A stretch of DNA of 53,632 nucleotides from Asaia bogorensis (GCA_945897825.1 CAMDGX010000024.1:1-53632); one strand, 5' to 3'; counted from the stretch's first letter, positions 17,522-26,363 are shown. Numbers and translations: made by a program. Notes: generated by a model from the sequence alone, not told the origin.

Positions 17522-18724
17522 ATGCCAGCCACACATGCCGGGGCACCGATGAAACCTGCCGACCGCCGCCCGCCGGGGCCAGAGCTTGCCGTGGCCGCCA
17601 TCGCCGCCGCACGCCTGCGCGCCGTGCACCGCGCGGCTGGCGACATGCGCCGCGGGACGCCCGTGCTGCTGATGGGCCCGGTCCCCCTGGTGGTGCTCCC
17701 CGCCGAAACCGCCGGTGCCGCCGGCCTCGCCGAGTTCCACGCCCTCGCCGCCGCCCCGCCGGTCCTGCTCCTCGCCCCCGCCCGCGCCGCCGCGATCCTG
17801 CGCCGCCCGGTCGAACACGCCGGTGCCGAGGAAGCCGTGGCCCTGCGCACCGCCCCGGCCCTGCTCTCCCCCGCCGTCCTGCAGGGGCTGGCCGACCCCA
17901 CCGCCGAGCAGATGCTGCCGGAGGAGCCCACCCGCGCCGAGTGCCCCCGCCTCGCCGGCACCGCCCTGGCCCTGGTCAAGCTCGCCCGCCTGCTGCCCGC
18001 CGCCCTGGTTGCCCCCGCCGGCCCCGATGCCGCCGCCAACGCCGCCAGCCTGGGCCTCATCGCCGTGGAGGCCGAGGCCGTGCAGTCGTACCGCATGGCC
18101 GCCGCCCTCGGCCTGCGCCGCGTCGCCGAGGTCCCCGTCCCGCTCGACGGCGCGCCCGACGCGCGCATCGTCGCCTTCCGCGCGCCGGACGAGGGCATCG
18201 AGCACATGGCCATCCTCGTTGGCCGCCCCGAGGCGATCGCCGCCGCCGGCGGCGCCCCGCTCGTGCGCATCCACTCCGAATGCTTCACCGGCGACCTCCT
18301 CGGCAGCCTGCGCTGCGACTGCGGCCCCCAGCTGCGCGGCGCGATCGCCCGCATGGCGGCCGACGGCGGCGGCGTCCTGCTGTATCTCGCCCAGGAGGGC
18401 CGCGGCATCGGCCTGATGAACAAGCTGCGCGCCTACACCATGCAGGACCGCGGCCTCGACACGCTGGACGCCAACCGCGCCCTCGGCTGGGGTGCGGATG
18501 AGCGCAACTTCCTCGTCGCCGCCACCATGCTGCGCGAACTCGGCATCGATGCCATCCGCCTGCTCACCAACAACCCCAACAAGATCGCCGCCATGCAGCA
18601 ATGCGGCCTGCGCAGCGTCACCCGCGAGGCGCACGAGATCGCCGCCAACGGCGTCAACGACGACTACCTCGCCACCAAGGCCCGCCGCTTCGGCCACCTC
18701 CTCGACCTGCCGATCCGCGGCTGA
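17522..18724 (+). CDS. ribA: GTP cyclohydrolase II with degenerate N-terminal extension
   Basis: A 400-residue protein. The C-terminal half is a complete GTP cyclohydrolase II: zinc ligands Cys254, Cys265 and Cys267 with E. coli-like spacing (HSECFTGDLLGSLRCDCGPQL region), then LYLAQEGRGIGLMNKLRAYTMQDRGLDT and RLLTNNPNKI. It opens the imidazole ring of GTP to start riboflavin synthesis. The first 190 or so residues are Ala/Leu-rich and resemble a DHBP-synthase-like domain without recognisable catalytic acidic residues, as in RibBA-derived proteins of other alphaproteobacteria. Start 17522 is chosen for GAAAGG 7 bases upstream; ATGs at 17507 and 17516 are alternatives. Confidence 0.92.
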   Translation: MPATHAGAPMKPADRRPPGPELAVAAIAAARLRAVHRAAGDMRRGTPVLLMGPVPLVVLPAETAGAAGLAEFHALAAAPPVLLLAPARAAAILRRPVEHAGAEEAVALRTAPALLSPAVLQGLADPTAEQMLPEEPTRAECPRLAGTALALVKLARLLPAALVAPAGPDAAANAASLGLIAVEAEAVQSYRMAAALGLRRVAEVPVPLDGAPDARIVAFRAPDEGIEHMAILVGRPEAIAAAGGAPLVRIHSECFTGDLLGSLRCDCGPQLRGAIARMAADGGGVLLYLAQEGRGIGLMNKLRAYTMQDRGLDTLDANRALGWGADERNFLVAATMLRELGIDAIRLLTNNPNKIAAMQQCGLRSVTREAHEIAANGVNDDYLATKARRFGHLLDLPIRG

Positions 18725-18726
18725 GC

Positions 18727-19245
18727 ATGAGCGCCGCTCCTACGGAAGCCTTCGTCCACGCCGACGGCCGCCTGGTCTTCCAGGGCCAGGTCTTCCGCTG
18801 CGCCCTCGGCCGCGCCGGCGTGGTCGACGCCGCCCGCAAGCACGAGGGCGACGGCGCCACCCCCACCGGCCTGCTTCCGCTGCGCCGCCTGCACTACCGC
18901 GCCGACCGCCTCGCCATCCCCCAGGCCGCCGTGCCCCGCACCCCGATCGCGCCCGACGATCTCTGGTGCGACGACCCCACCCACCAACACTACAACCGCC
19001 CGGTCCGCCGCCCGTTCGACGCCAGCCACGAGGAAATGTGGCGCAGCGACGCGCTCTACGACATCGTGGGCGAATTGGGCTGGAACGACGCCCCCGTCGT
19101 CGCGCATCGCGGCTCGGCGATCTTCCTGCACCTCGCCAGCCCCGGCTACGGCCCCACCGCCGGCTGCGTTGCCCTCTTGCTGCCCGACCTGCTGGCCGTG
19201 CTGCGAAGCGGCATGACCGCATTGCGTGTCCTGCCGCCAAGCTGA
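18727..19245 (+). CDS. YkuD-type L,D-transpeptidase family protein
   Basis: A 172-residue protein with the L,D-transpeptidase catalytic block: VVAHRGSAIFLHLASPGYGPTAGCVAL, with the nucleophile at Cys147 and His135 upstream. The start region carries ALGRAGVVDAARKHEGDGATPTGLLPL, the substrate-loop pattern of the YkuD domain. There is no signal peptide or LysM domain, so the product looks cytoplasmic as called, which is common in this small subfamily. It begins two bases after ribA. A 30-codon copy of its C-terminus lies at 20552-20644. Confidence 0.88.
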   Translation: MSAAPTEAFVHADGRLVFQGQVFRCALGRAGVVDAARKHEGDGATPTGLLPLRRLHYRADRLAIPQAAVPRTPIAPDDLWCDDPTHQHYNRPVRRPFDASHEEMWRSDALYDIVGELGWNDAPVVAHRGSAIFLHLASPGYGPTAGCVALLLPDLLAVLRSGMTALRVLPPS

Positions 19246-19313
19246 CCTGAACCTCTCCGGGGCAAGTCATACTTCACGCCTTCGTTAGGCGCCGTCGATC
19301 CGTGCTGCAGTGC

Positions 19314-19370
19314 TTGACCGCGACCAAACGGTCTCGCTAGGCTCTGGACCGATCGGTCTAGATCGGTCTA
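19314..19370 (+). promoter_or_regulatory. cupin promoter with two TetR-type operators
   Basis: TTGACC (19314-19319), an 18-base spacer and TAGGCT (19338-19343) form a -35/-10 pair. GACCAAACGGTC (19322-19333) lies between them and GACCGATCGGTC (19347-19358) lies at the expected start site; both are GACC-N4-GGTC palindromes 25 bases apart. A further half-site GGTCTA ends at 19370. The pattern resembles TAGACC-N4-GGTCTA operators of NemR/AcuR-like TetR regulators, one of which is encoded two genes downstream. Confidence 0.75.
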
Positions 19371-19397
19371 TCAAATAGCAGCAAGGAGGAACTTGCA

Positions 19398-19784
19398 ATG
19401 AAGGTCGCAAAGGACCAAGTCGAGATCAAGCTGCAGGCCCCCGGCGTGGTGATGCGCCAGCGCATGAACTTCGGGGACGTGAGTGGTTACGGAAAGATCA
19501 GTGCCGAGTGCTTCTCCCTGTCTGCCGGCGTCAGCACCACCGAACTTTTCGTCGGCCTGGACGGCGACATGTGCCAGTGTCCCCATTGGGGCTACGTGCT
19601 GCGCGGCTACATCGTCACGACCGATGGCGAGGGCCGGGAAGAGACGGTGGAGCCCGGCGACCTCTTCTACTGGCCACCGGGCCACAATGTCTGCGTCGAG
19701 GAGGATGCCGAGATCATCCTGTTCAGTCCGCAGCACGAGCACAACGTCGTCTTTGACCATATGCAGGCCAAGATGAGCGCCTGA
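19398..19784 (+). CDS. small cupin-domain protein
   Basis: A 128-residue single-domain cupin. The fold is visible in CQCPHWGYVLRGYIVTTDGEG (motif 1 region) and VEPGDLFYWPPGHNVCVEEDAEIILFSP (motif 2 region). Possible metal ligands include His63 and the PGHN histidine. A strong AAGGAGG (19383-19389) precedes the ATG. With the TetR gene downstream and an operator-overlapped promoter upstream, this looks like an inducible small-molecule response or detoxification gene; the substrate is unknown. Confidence 0.85.
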   Translation: MKVAKDQVEIKLQAPGVVMRQRMNFGDVSGYGKISAECFSLSAGVSTTELFVGLDGDMCQCPHWGYVLRGYIVTTDGEGREETVEPGDLFYWPPGHNVCVEEDAEIILFSPQHEHNVVFDHMQAKMSA

Positions 19785-19791
19785 TCGTTCC

Positions 19792-19821
19792 AAGGCGGGT
19801 GCCCCGAGGGGCGCCCGCCTT
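19792..19821 (+). terminator. terminator-like hairpin between cupin and tetR
   Basis: AAGGCGGGTGCCCC pairs with GGGGCGCCCGCCTT with one wobble, seven bases after the cupin stop. Only TTCCC follows, so it may be a partial terminator that lowers tetR expression relative to the cupin gene. Confidence 0.6.
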
Positions 19822-19856
19822 CCCATCGCTGGACCGCAGGGCAAACCCAGGCGAGA

Positions 19857-20534
19857 ATGCCTCTCATCCGCCCCGCCCGCCTCACGGAGACCAGTTTGGA
19901 CGAACACGACGGCCGAGCGCCGACTCACGTCACCAAGCGCCGGCTAATCGATGCCGGGCTGCGGCTACTGCTGGAGCGCGGCTACAGCAACCTCGGCATC
20001 CAGGCAATCCTGGAGGCCACCGGCACGCCCAAGGGATCCTTCTACCACCATTTCCGTGACAAGGAGGACTTCGCCTTCCAGGTCGTGGACGCCTACATGG
20101 AAGAAGTCCACGCCGGCCTCGATTTCTGCCTGGGTGACCTCGAGCGCGCGCCGCTCGACCGCGTGCGCCACTTCTTCGAGCTGACGCAGGAAAAATACCG
20201 GCAGGAGGGTTACATGGGCTGCCTGCTCGGTGGCCTCGGCCAGGAATTGGCCGCCGTCAGTGAGGCTTTCCGAAATCGTATCGATAAATGCCTCACCTAT
20301 ATCTCCGAGCGCATGGCCATCTGTCTGGCAGAGGCTCGCCAGCGCGGCGACATACCCGCCGCCTGCGACACCGCCGCGCTGGCCGACCGTCTGGTCGACT
20401 GCTGGGAGGGAGCCGCTCTGCGCAGCCGCCTGCGCCGCGACCCGGACTGCCTCGGCGCCATGCTCGATTTCTACCTGTGCTCGGTCGCCGCGGGCGTGTC
20501 TCCGCGCACGCAAGGACAGGGCGCGTGCCCCTGA
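19857..20534 (+). CDS. TetR-family transcriptional regulator (NemR/AcuR-like)
   Basis: A 225-residue regulator. The N-terminal helix-turn-helix is RLIDAGLRLLLERGYSNLGIQAILEATGTPKGSFYHHFRDKEDF. The ligand domain includes GYMGCLLGGLGQELAAVSEAFR, a Gly-rich helix with a cysteine that recalls NemR/AcuR-type repressors of electrophile and acrylate responses. It is expected to bind the GACC-N4-GGTC sites upstream of the cupin gene and so control both genes. ATG 19857 is used; a TTG 39 bases later would remove the unconserved N-terminus. Confidence 0.88.
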   Translation: MPLIRPARLTETSLDEHDGRAPTHVTKRRLIDAGLRLLLERGYSNLGIQAILEATGTPKGSFYHHFRDKEDFAFQVVDAYMEEVHAGLDFCLGDLERAPLDRVRHFFELTQEKYRQEGYMGCLLGGLGQELAAVSEAFRNRIDKCLTYISERMAICLAEARQRGDIPAACDTAALADRLVDCWEGAALRSRLRRDPDCLGAMLDFYLCSVAAGVSPRTQGQGACP

Positions 20535-20551
20535 GTCGTCGCCCCGCCTAA

Positions 20552-20644
20552 GGACCCACCGCCGGCTGCGTCGCCCTCACCCTGCCCGACACCCTGGCCC
20601 TCCTAAACGGCCGCCTCACCGCGTTCCGCGTCCCGCCCGCCTGA
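20552..20644 (+). pseudogene. 3' remnant of a duplicated L,D-transpeptidase gene
   Basis: The 30 codons to the TGA at 20642 read GPTAGCVALTLPD...LTAFRVPPA, closely matching the last residues of the transpeptidase at 18727-19245 (GPTAGCVALLLPDL...MTALRVLPPS), including the active-site Cys. No start codon or upstream domain remains. It begins 17 bases after the tetR stop and is evidently a truncated paralog. Confidence 0.85.
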
Positions 20645-20651
20645 GCCCCGA

Positions 20652-23576
20652 TCAGCCGAACTGCAACACCCCAACCCCGCTCACCTGCATCGGCCCCGAC
20701 GCCGGCAACTCCACCATGCTCCGTGCCGCCCAGGTGATCGCCGTCTCCACCAGGCCATTGCCATCGATATCGGCGAAGAACGTCGCGCCCTTGTAGCCCT
20801 CCAGCCCGTCATTCTCCGCCCACGCCCCGACGCTGACCCCCGGCGTCCAGCCCCACAGCGTCAGCGTCTCCCCCACCTCCCAGTCGGTGATGCACGACCA
20901 CACCGGAACCGCGAACCGCCCGTCGAGGAAGAACGCATCCCGCCCCGCCCCGCCGGTCAGGAAGTTGTTCCCCCCGCCGCCATCGACCACATCGTCGCCC
21001 GCCCCCATGCTCGCCGCGTCGTTGCCGCCCGCCAGGTTCATGAAGTCGTTGCGCGACGTCCCCGCCACCACGTCGTCAAGCTCGGTGCCCGGATACACGT
21101 AGTCGAGCGCCAGCGGCCCCGCGTAGGCCAGGGGCAGCGCGAACACCAACTGCGTCCCCCCGGGCCCCGTCGTCAGGAACCGCATCAGCTCGTCCGTCCC
21201 AGGTTGCCCGCGCAGCGTCTCCAGCGTAACCGCCGTCTCGTCGCCGAACTTCACCCACTCCACGTCGACCAGCTCGTCCTTCCCGTCCGGCCCCTCCACC
21301 CGCACCCGGTTCTCCAGCACCCCCACGCGATACCCCGCCCGCCCCGCCGAGAACCGCACCAAATCCGCGCCATCCCCCATGGCGAAGCTCTCATCGGCCG
21401 AAGTGCTGTCCGCCACCGCCGCCGCCCCGCCATCGTCGTTGACGATCAGCCCGGTCGCCATCCCCGTCGCCGTCCCCTGGGGCATCGCCCCGCCCGCATC
21501 GTCCAGCAGCACCAGCGCGAACCCCTCATGCGCCTCGGCCTCGCCATCGCCGGCCACCGCCACCGTGACCGCAGCGCCCGCCTGCCCCGGCAGGAACGTC
21601 ACCACTCCAGACGGCAACGCCGCGCCCACGAAATCCGACGCCTGCGCCGGGGCCGCCCCGTGCCCCTCCACCCGCCAGCCCAGGCTCGCCCCCGCCGCCG
21701 TGCTGCCGCCCCGACTGACCGCGAAGGTGAACGCCGTGCTGTCTCCCGCCGCCCCCTCGGCCCGGTCGGCCGCCAGCGGCGTCACCGTCGCCACCACCGC
21801 CGCCAAGCCGATCCGCCCGTCGCCGTTGAGGTCCTGCGCCAACACGGGCTCCAGCGCGACCAGCGCCGGATCGGCCCCCGGCACCACGGCGGTGGCATTG
21901 CCGGTGTGGTTGCCCGATGCGTCAGTCGCCCACACCACGAACTGGTCGGCGCCCGCCACCTTCCACGCCACACGATAGCCGCCCGCCACCGCCTCCGCGC
22001 CGATCGGTGCCGCCGCGCCGAACTGCCCCGCCACCACCTCCGCGCCGTTGTAGCGCAAGGCCGGCCCGGCGCCCGTCCCGTCGCGCAGCTGGAAACGATC
22101 GCCCACCTGCACCAGGCGTGTCGCGCCGAGCGCCTCGATCTCCGTCACCTTCGGGCCGAGCGCCCCATCGCCGTTGAGATCCTGGCCGAACTCCAGCTCC
22201 ATGGCCTGCAGCGCCGGGCTTGTCCCGGGCACGGTCGGCGTGGTGGTCGCGACATAGCTGCCATCGGCCGCCACGCTCCACGCCACATACGAATCCGCCC
22301 CCGTCACCTTGAAGGCGACGCGATACCCCCCCGCGACCGCCTCGGCCGCGATCGGCAAGGCCCCGCCGAACAGCCCCGCCCACACCAGGCGCCCCTCATG
22401 GCTCAGCCAGGGGCCGACCCCCGTGCCATCCTTCAGGGCATACCATCCCCCCACCTCGACCAGCCGCGTCGCGCCAACCGCCTCCACCACGGTCTCGAGC
22501 GCCTGCGCCAACGTCTCCGTGCCGAGATCGCCATCCGCGAAGGACACCGTCTCGATCCCCGTCAGCCGGTCGGTGGCGGCGCCTTGCCGGATCAGGATCT
22601 CGTCCCCCATGCGCGCCAGCACGGCCCCGGAACGCGGGGTCGCATACACCACCGTATCGCTGCCGGCGCCGCCATGCACGGCGTCGGGTCCCGCGCCGGG
22701 ATGGAACACGTCGCTCCCAGCCCCACCGGTCAGGATGTTCCCCGCATCGTTGCCGTAGATCAGGCTGCCGGAATGCCCGCCGACCGCGTCATGGATCACC
22801 GTCCCGGGCGCGATCGCCACCTGGTACGAAATCGTCCCGAAGTTCGGCGTCTGCGAGAACGCGCTGAAATGCCCGGCGCGCAGGTCGATCAACGGATTGG
22901 CCAGCGCCGAGAAGTCGAAGCCGTTGCGCCCGCCGGTGTCGTAGACGGTGGCATTGTCGCTCGCCGACACGCCACCCGCGCCGCCGAACACATGCACCGT
23001 GTCGCCCGGAAGATGCGACGGGTTCGCGCCGTACAACTGCTGGACCGCCAAAATGTCCAGCACCATCGGCGTTACGGCCCGCCCCGTGCGGATGTAAGAC
23101 ATCGCCGTATAGTCGGTGCTGTCCATCATCCCCGTCAGCAGCGGTGCCTCGTGCGGGTGCTTCAGCCCAAGCGCATGGCCGATCTCGTGGATGAAGGTGT
23201 GCGCGTCCGGCGACTTCGCCGGATCGAAGATCATGTCGCCGCCACTCCCCTCTCCCGGGTAGTAGGCATAGGCGGCCCAGTAATCGATGTTCGCCATGCC
23301 CACGCGCAGGTCGCCGCCCGCGCCGGTGTCGGCAACCTCGGTGAACTTGATCCGCGCCACCGCGGCCCATGTCGCAAGGGCGTCCCGAACGCCCGCCTTC
23401 ACCGCCTCCGAAGGCAACTGGAAGTTCGTGCCGCCATACGACAGACCGTAGGAGGGTGCGACCGTCATGAAGCTGTAGGTCAGCGCGAGCGGCTGACCCA
23501 ACGTGTAAGGCCAGCGGTAGTCCGACAGCAGCAGATTGGCCGCGGCCGCCAGAGCGGCAGAGTCGTCGTCGCGCAT
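20652..23576 (-). CDS. serralysin-like metalloprotease with RTX repeats (probable type I secretion substrate)
   Basis: A 974-residue protein. The protease domain (about 20-200) has the metzincin motif HEIGHALGLKH at 130-140 and a Met-turn YTAMSY. RTX nonapeptides follow (GGAGSDVFHPGAGPDAVHGGAGSDTVVY). Next come two W-rich C-type repeats, each ending in a DLNGDG calcium loop (FGQDLNGDGALG, LAQDLNGDGRIG), a Calx-beta-like segment, and a second RTX block (GGNDAASMGAGDDVVDGGGGNNFLTGGAGRDAF). There is no Sec signal; RTX and a C-terminal hydrophobic end point to export by a type I system, none of which is nearby. It is probably a calcium-stabilised extracellular protease. It converges on the transpeptidase remnant. 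Confidence 0.92.
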   Translation of the reverse strand: MRDDDSAALAAAANLLLSDYRWPYTLGQPLALTYSFMTVAPSYGLSYGGTNFQLPSEAVKAGVRDALATWAAVARIKFTEVADTGAGGDLRVGMANIDYWAAYAYYPGEGSGGDMIFDPAKSPDAHTFIHEIGHALGLKHPHEAPLLTGMMDSTDYTAMSYIRTGRAVTPMVLDILAVQQLYGANPSHLPGDTVHVFGGAGGVSASDNATVYDTGGRNGFDFSALANPLIDLRAGHFSAFSQTPNFGTISYQVAIAPGTVIHDAVGGHSGSLIYGNDAGNILTGGAGSDVFHPGAGPDAVHGGAGSDTVVYATPRSGAVLARMGDEILIRQGAATDRLTGIETVSFADGDLGTETLAQALETVVEAVGATRLVEVGGWYALKDGTGVGPWLSHEGRLVWAGLFGGALPIAAEAVAGGYRVAFKVTGADSYVAWSVAADGSYVATTTPTVPGTSPALQAMELEFGQDLNGDGALGPKVTEIEALGATRLVQVGDRFQLRDGTGAGPALRYNGAEVVAGQFGAAAPIGAEAVAGGYRVAWKVAGADQFVVWATDASGNHTGNATAVVPGADPALVALEPVLAQDLNGDGRIGLAAVVATVTPLAADRAEGAAGDSTAFTFAVSRGGSTAAGASLGWRVEGHGAAPAQASDFVGAALPSGVVTFLPGQAGAAVTVAVAGDGEAEAHEGFALVLLDDAGGAMPQGTATGMATGLIVNDDGGAAAVADSTSADESFAMGDGADLVRFSAGRAGYRVGVLENRVRVEGPDGKDELVDVEWVKFGDETAVTLETLRGQPGTDELMRFLTTGPGGTQLVFALPLAYAGPLALDYVYPGTELDDVVAGTSRNDFMNLAGGNDAASMGAGDDVVDGGGGNNFLTGGAGRDAFFLDGRFAVPVWSCITDWEVGETLTLWGWTPGVSVGAWAENDGLEGYKGATFFADIDGNGLVETAITWAARSMVELPASGPMQVSGVGVLQFG

Positions 23577-23673
23577 CGTTGAACTCCGCGCATCCGGGCC
23601 AGTGTCGGCCGCGGCGTCATTGCGCGGAATCTATGACGTCACAAGACGCCAGGCAATCATTCTCGAAGCGTGC

Positions 23674-24033
23674 CTATTTCGGATCCCGGCTCATCTTCCC
23701 CGCCCGCAGCGCCGCGAGATACGCCTCCCACTTGCCGCCCCGGTCGCGCCCCAGCGCATACAGGTAGTCCCAGGAGAAGATGCCGGTGTCGTGCCCGTCG
23801 TCGAACAGCAGTCGCACGGCATAGTTGCCCACCGGCTCCACGCCCACCACCGCCACCTGCCGCTTGCCCGCCACGGTCCGCCGCTCGCCCGGCCCATGCC
23901 CCTGCACCTCGGCACTCGGGCTCTCCACCCGCAGGTATTCCGCCGGGAGGCTGAAATGCGCCCCGTCGTCGAAATCGACTTCCAGCAGCCGCTCGGCGCG
24001 ACGCAGCCGGATTTCCAGCGGCGTCGGCATCAT
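23674..24033 (-). CDS. DUF971 protein (gamma-butyrobetaine hydroxylase-like N-terminal domain)
   Basis: A 119-residue protein containing [42 protein letters not shown] and [25 protein letters not shown], the DUF971 signature. In eukaryotes this domain precedes gamma-butyrobetaine hydroxylase; stand-alone bacterial forms are linked with iron-sulfur or Mrp genes, but function is not settled. The ATG overlaps the Trm112 stop (ATGA), indicating an operon with it. Confidence 0.9.
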   Translation of the reverse strand: MMPTPLEIRLRRAERLLEVDFDDGAHFSLPAEYLRVESPSAEVQGHGPGERRTVAGKRQVAVVGVEPVGNYAVRLLFDDGHDTGIFSWDYLYALGRDRGGKWEAYLAALRAGKMSRDPK

Positions 24034-24230
24034 TCGTCGTCCAGCACTCGCGCCTCGTCCGGCAGCATGATCGGGATGCCATCGCGGATCGGATAGGCCC
24101 GCCGTCCCGCCCGGCTCACCAGCTCGTTGCGCGCACGATCATACTCCAGCGGACCCTTGGTCACCGGGCACACCAGGATCTCCAGCAACCGCGGATCCAC
24201 CGGAACCGGTGGGGCAGGCGTGTCGGACAT
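24030..24230 (-). CDS. Trm112-family small zinc-ribbon-like protein
   Basis: A 66-residue protein, [50 protein letters not shown], the YcaR/Trm112 pattern. It keeps only the CPVT cysteine of the zinc site; many bacterial members lack the full set. Eukaryotic Trm112 activates methyltransferases; the bacterial role is unclear. It starts 14 bases after the Lon-domain gene and overlaps the DUF971 gene, so three or four genes form one unit. Confidence 0.92.
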   Translation of the reverse strand: MSDTPAPPVPVDPRLLEILVCPVTKGPLEYDRARNELVSRAGRRAYPIRDGIPIMLPDEARVLDDE

Positions 24231-24244
24231 GCGTTCTCTCCGCC

Positions 24245-24919
24245 TCAGCTCGCCCGCACCGGGCCGTCAGGCCCCGGCTCGGCCGGCTGATGGGTATCGA
24301 TCTCGAGCAGCGTGCGCAATGTCTGCGCTCGCTCGCACTCGTCCCCCGCCTCCAGCAGCGCCTGCTTCTCCGCCGGATCGAACGGGCACACCATCGCCAG
24401 CGTCACCACCAGCTGGTCGTCCGGCATCTTGCCGATCGCGTCCCAGTTGGCATCGAAGCCCCGCCGCACGAAATACCCGCGCAGCGACGCCAGCAACCCC
24501 GCCCGGTCGAACCCGGACACCTCCGGCGCCGCGTCCAGGTCGGCGGCGAAGGCGGAGAAATCCCCCCGCACCCGCCGATACCCCCGCCGCATCGGCCCTT
24601 CCTCGACCACCGCGAACCGCACCAGCCCGCTCAGCGTGATCAGGTAGCGCCCGTCATCGGTCTCGCTGAACGAGGAAAGCCGCCCCAGGCACCCGATCCG
24701 GTACAGCCCCGGCCCGCTCGGCCCGGCCGGCTTCTGCGGATCGGGCTGGATCATCCCCAGCACCCGCCCCGCCCCCAGCGCATCCTCGACCATCGCCAGG
24801 TAGCGCGGCTCGAAGATGTTCAGCGGCAACTTCCCGCGCGGCAACAGCAGCGCGCCGGTGAGCGGAAACACCGGAAACTCCGCGGGCAGCTCGTCCAGCC
24901 GTACCGGGCGCGGGTCCAT
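24245..24919 (-). CDS. Lon protease N-terminal (LAN/substrate-binding) domain protein
   Basis: A 224-residue stand-alone Lon N-domain: [38 protein letters not shown], then [39 protein letters not shown] and a helical tail. There is no ATPase or protease domain and the length is normal for this family. It may bind unfolded or specific client proteins. Downstream of the thioredoxin-TPR gene (38-base gap) on the same strand, suggesting a protein-quality-control operon. Confidence 0.93.
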   Translation of the reverse strand: MDPRPVRLDELPAEFPVFPLTGALLLPRGKLPLNIFEPRYLAMVEDALGAGRVLGMIQPDPQKPAGPSGPGLYRIGCLGRLSSFSETDDGRYLITLSGLVRFAVVEEGPMRRGYRRVRGDFSAFAADLDAAPEVSGFDRAGLLASLRGYFVRRGFDANWDAIGKMPDDQLVVTLAMVCPFDPAEKQALLEAGDECERAQTLRTLLEIDTHQPAEPGPDGPVRAS

Positions 24920-24957
24920 CTGCCCTCCAAACCTCTCTGTCGCGATCCTGGGCGCGA

Positions 24958-25917
24958 TCAGCTGAACAGGATCGCCGACAGCTTGCGCCGCGCGCTCATC
25001 GTCACCGCATCGTCGAAGCCCCAGGCCTCGAAGAACTTCAGCAGCTGCAGCCGCGCCGCCTCCTCGTTCCAGCCGCGCTGGCGCCGGATGATCTCCAGCA
25101 GCGCATCTGCCGCCTCCTCGCGCCGCTCCATCGCGTTCAGCGCGGTCGCCAGGTCATAGCGCGCCTGATGGTCCGCCGGATCAGCCGCCAGCGCCGCCTC
25201 GAACACCCCCAGCTTCTCCCGCGCCGCGCGGCCCTCCTCCGCCAGCGCCAACGCACTGCGCGCGCCCGAAACCTCGGCATGCTCGCTGATCTTCGTGGGA
25301 ACCTGCGACAGCGTCTCGCGCGCCTGCTCCTCCTCGCCCATCGCCAGCAGCGCCCGCACCAGCCCGCCCCACGCCTCGGGGTTCTCGGCCTCCTGCTCCA
25401 GCACTTCGCTGAACAGCCCGGCCGCCTCCTGCGGCTGGCCCTCCTCCATCGCCTTCTTCGCCTCGGCGATCAGGTCCGCCGCCGGCATCGACCCCCCGGC
25501 CCCCTTCAGCAGCGTCTCGACGAACCGCTTCACCTCGGATTCCGGCACCGCCCCCTGGAACAGGTCCGCGATCTGCCCCTGCCAGAACGCCGCCACCGTC
25601 GGCACCGACTGCAACGGCAACCCCAGGCGCGAAAGCTGCTGCACCAGCTGCTGGTTCTTGTCGATGTCGATCTTCACCAGCTTCACCCGCCCGCCCGCCG
25701 CGCGCACCACGCGCTCCAGCGTCGGCGTCAGCTGCTTGCACGGCCCGCACCACGTCGCCCAGAAATCCACCAGCACGGGCATGGTGCGCGACGCCTCGAT
25801 CACGTCCTTCATGAACGTGGTCTGGTCGCCATCGATGATCATGTTCGCCCCCGGCGAGGGCTCGCCGCCCGGGCCGGGCGCCTGTCCGATGATGTGATCC
25901 ATGCTTGGCCGTCCCAT
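24958..25917 (-). CDS. thioredoxin-TPR protein (CnoX/YbbN-like co-chaperone)
   Basis: A 319-residue protein. The N-terminal thioredoxin domain has VLVDFWATWCGPCKQLTP with active cysteines at 57 and 60; SVPTVAAFWQGQ is the cis-Pro loop. The C-terminal 170 residues form TPR-like helical hairpins (EEGQPQEAAGLFSEVLEQEAENPEAWGGLVRALLAMGEEEQA and later repeats). CnoX proteins hold oxidised clients for GroEL/DnaK. Unlike E. coli YbbN this one keeps CGPC and should be redox-active. ATG 25902 is an alternative start. Confidence 0.93.
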   Translation of the reverse strand: MGRPSMDHIIGQAPGPGGEPSPGANMIIDGDQTTFMKDVIEASRTMPVLVDFWATWCGPCKQLTPTLERVVRAAGGRVKLVKIDIDKNQQLVQQLSRLGLPLQSVPTVAAFWQGQIADLFQGAVPESEVKRFVETLLKGAGGSMPAADLIAEAKKAMEEGQPQEAAGLFSEVLEQEAENPEAWGGLVRALLAMGEEEQARETLSQVPTKISEHAEVSGARSALALAEEGRAAREKLGVFEAALAADPADHQARYDLATALNAMERREEAADALLEIIRRQRGWNEEAARLQLLKFFEAWGFDDAVTMSARRKLSAILFS

Positions 25918-26024
25918 GCTAGGTCGTCCGCGTCGCGGCTGACGTGAGCCTTACATGTAGCCTGCCGCGCCATGTGCAAGCCAGAGCCCCGGCGGAACCC
26001 AGCCATCGCCCGCCCGTCGCATCC

Positions 26025-26363
26025 TCAGATCGGCGGGCAATACAGCTCGTGCAGAACCTCGACCAGCCGCTCCACCTTCGGGTCGGCCACGCGATACCAG
26101 ATCGTCTGCGCCTCCCGCCGCGTCGCCACCAGCCCCTCGGCCCGCATCTGCGCCAGATGCTGGGAAAGCGCCGGCTGAGACAGCTTCACCGCCTCCGCCA
26201 GCGCCCCCACCGACATCTCGCCGCGCACCAGCAGGTGGCAAAGCACCAGCAGCCGCCGCTCATTGGCCAGAAGACGCAGCATGCGCGCCGCCTCGCCCAC
26301 CCGCTCCTCCAGCACCTCCATGCCCCCGGTGCCGTCGACAATCACCGTGCCCGTTCCTTCCAT
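26025..26363 (-). CDS. ArsR-family transcriptional regulator
   Basis: A 112-residue winged-helix repressor: AARMLRLLANERRLLVLCHLLVRGEMSVGALAEAVKLSQPALSQHLAQMRAEGLVATRREAQTIWYRVADPKVERLVEVLHELY. There is no ELCVCD metal motif, though a lone Cys lies in the LVLCHL helix and another near the C-terminus. It may be a thiol- or sulfur-sensing type (BigR/SqrR-like) or a metal sensor with another site. It is 77 bases downstream of the copper-storage gene on the same strand, which suggests joint regulation. The start (26363) lacks a clear Shine-Dalgarno. Confidence 0.88.
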   Translation of the reverse strand: MEGTGTVIVDGTGGMEVLEERVGEAARMLRLLANERRLLVLCHLLVRGEMSVGALAEAVKLSQPALSQHLAQMRAEGLVATRREAQTIWYRVADPKVERLVEVLHELYCPPI

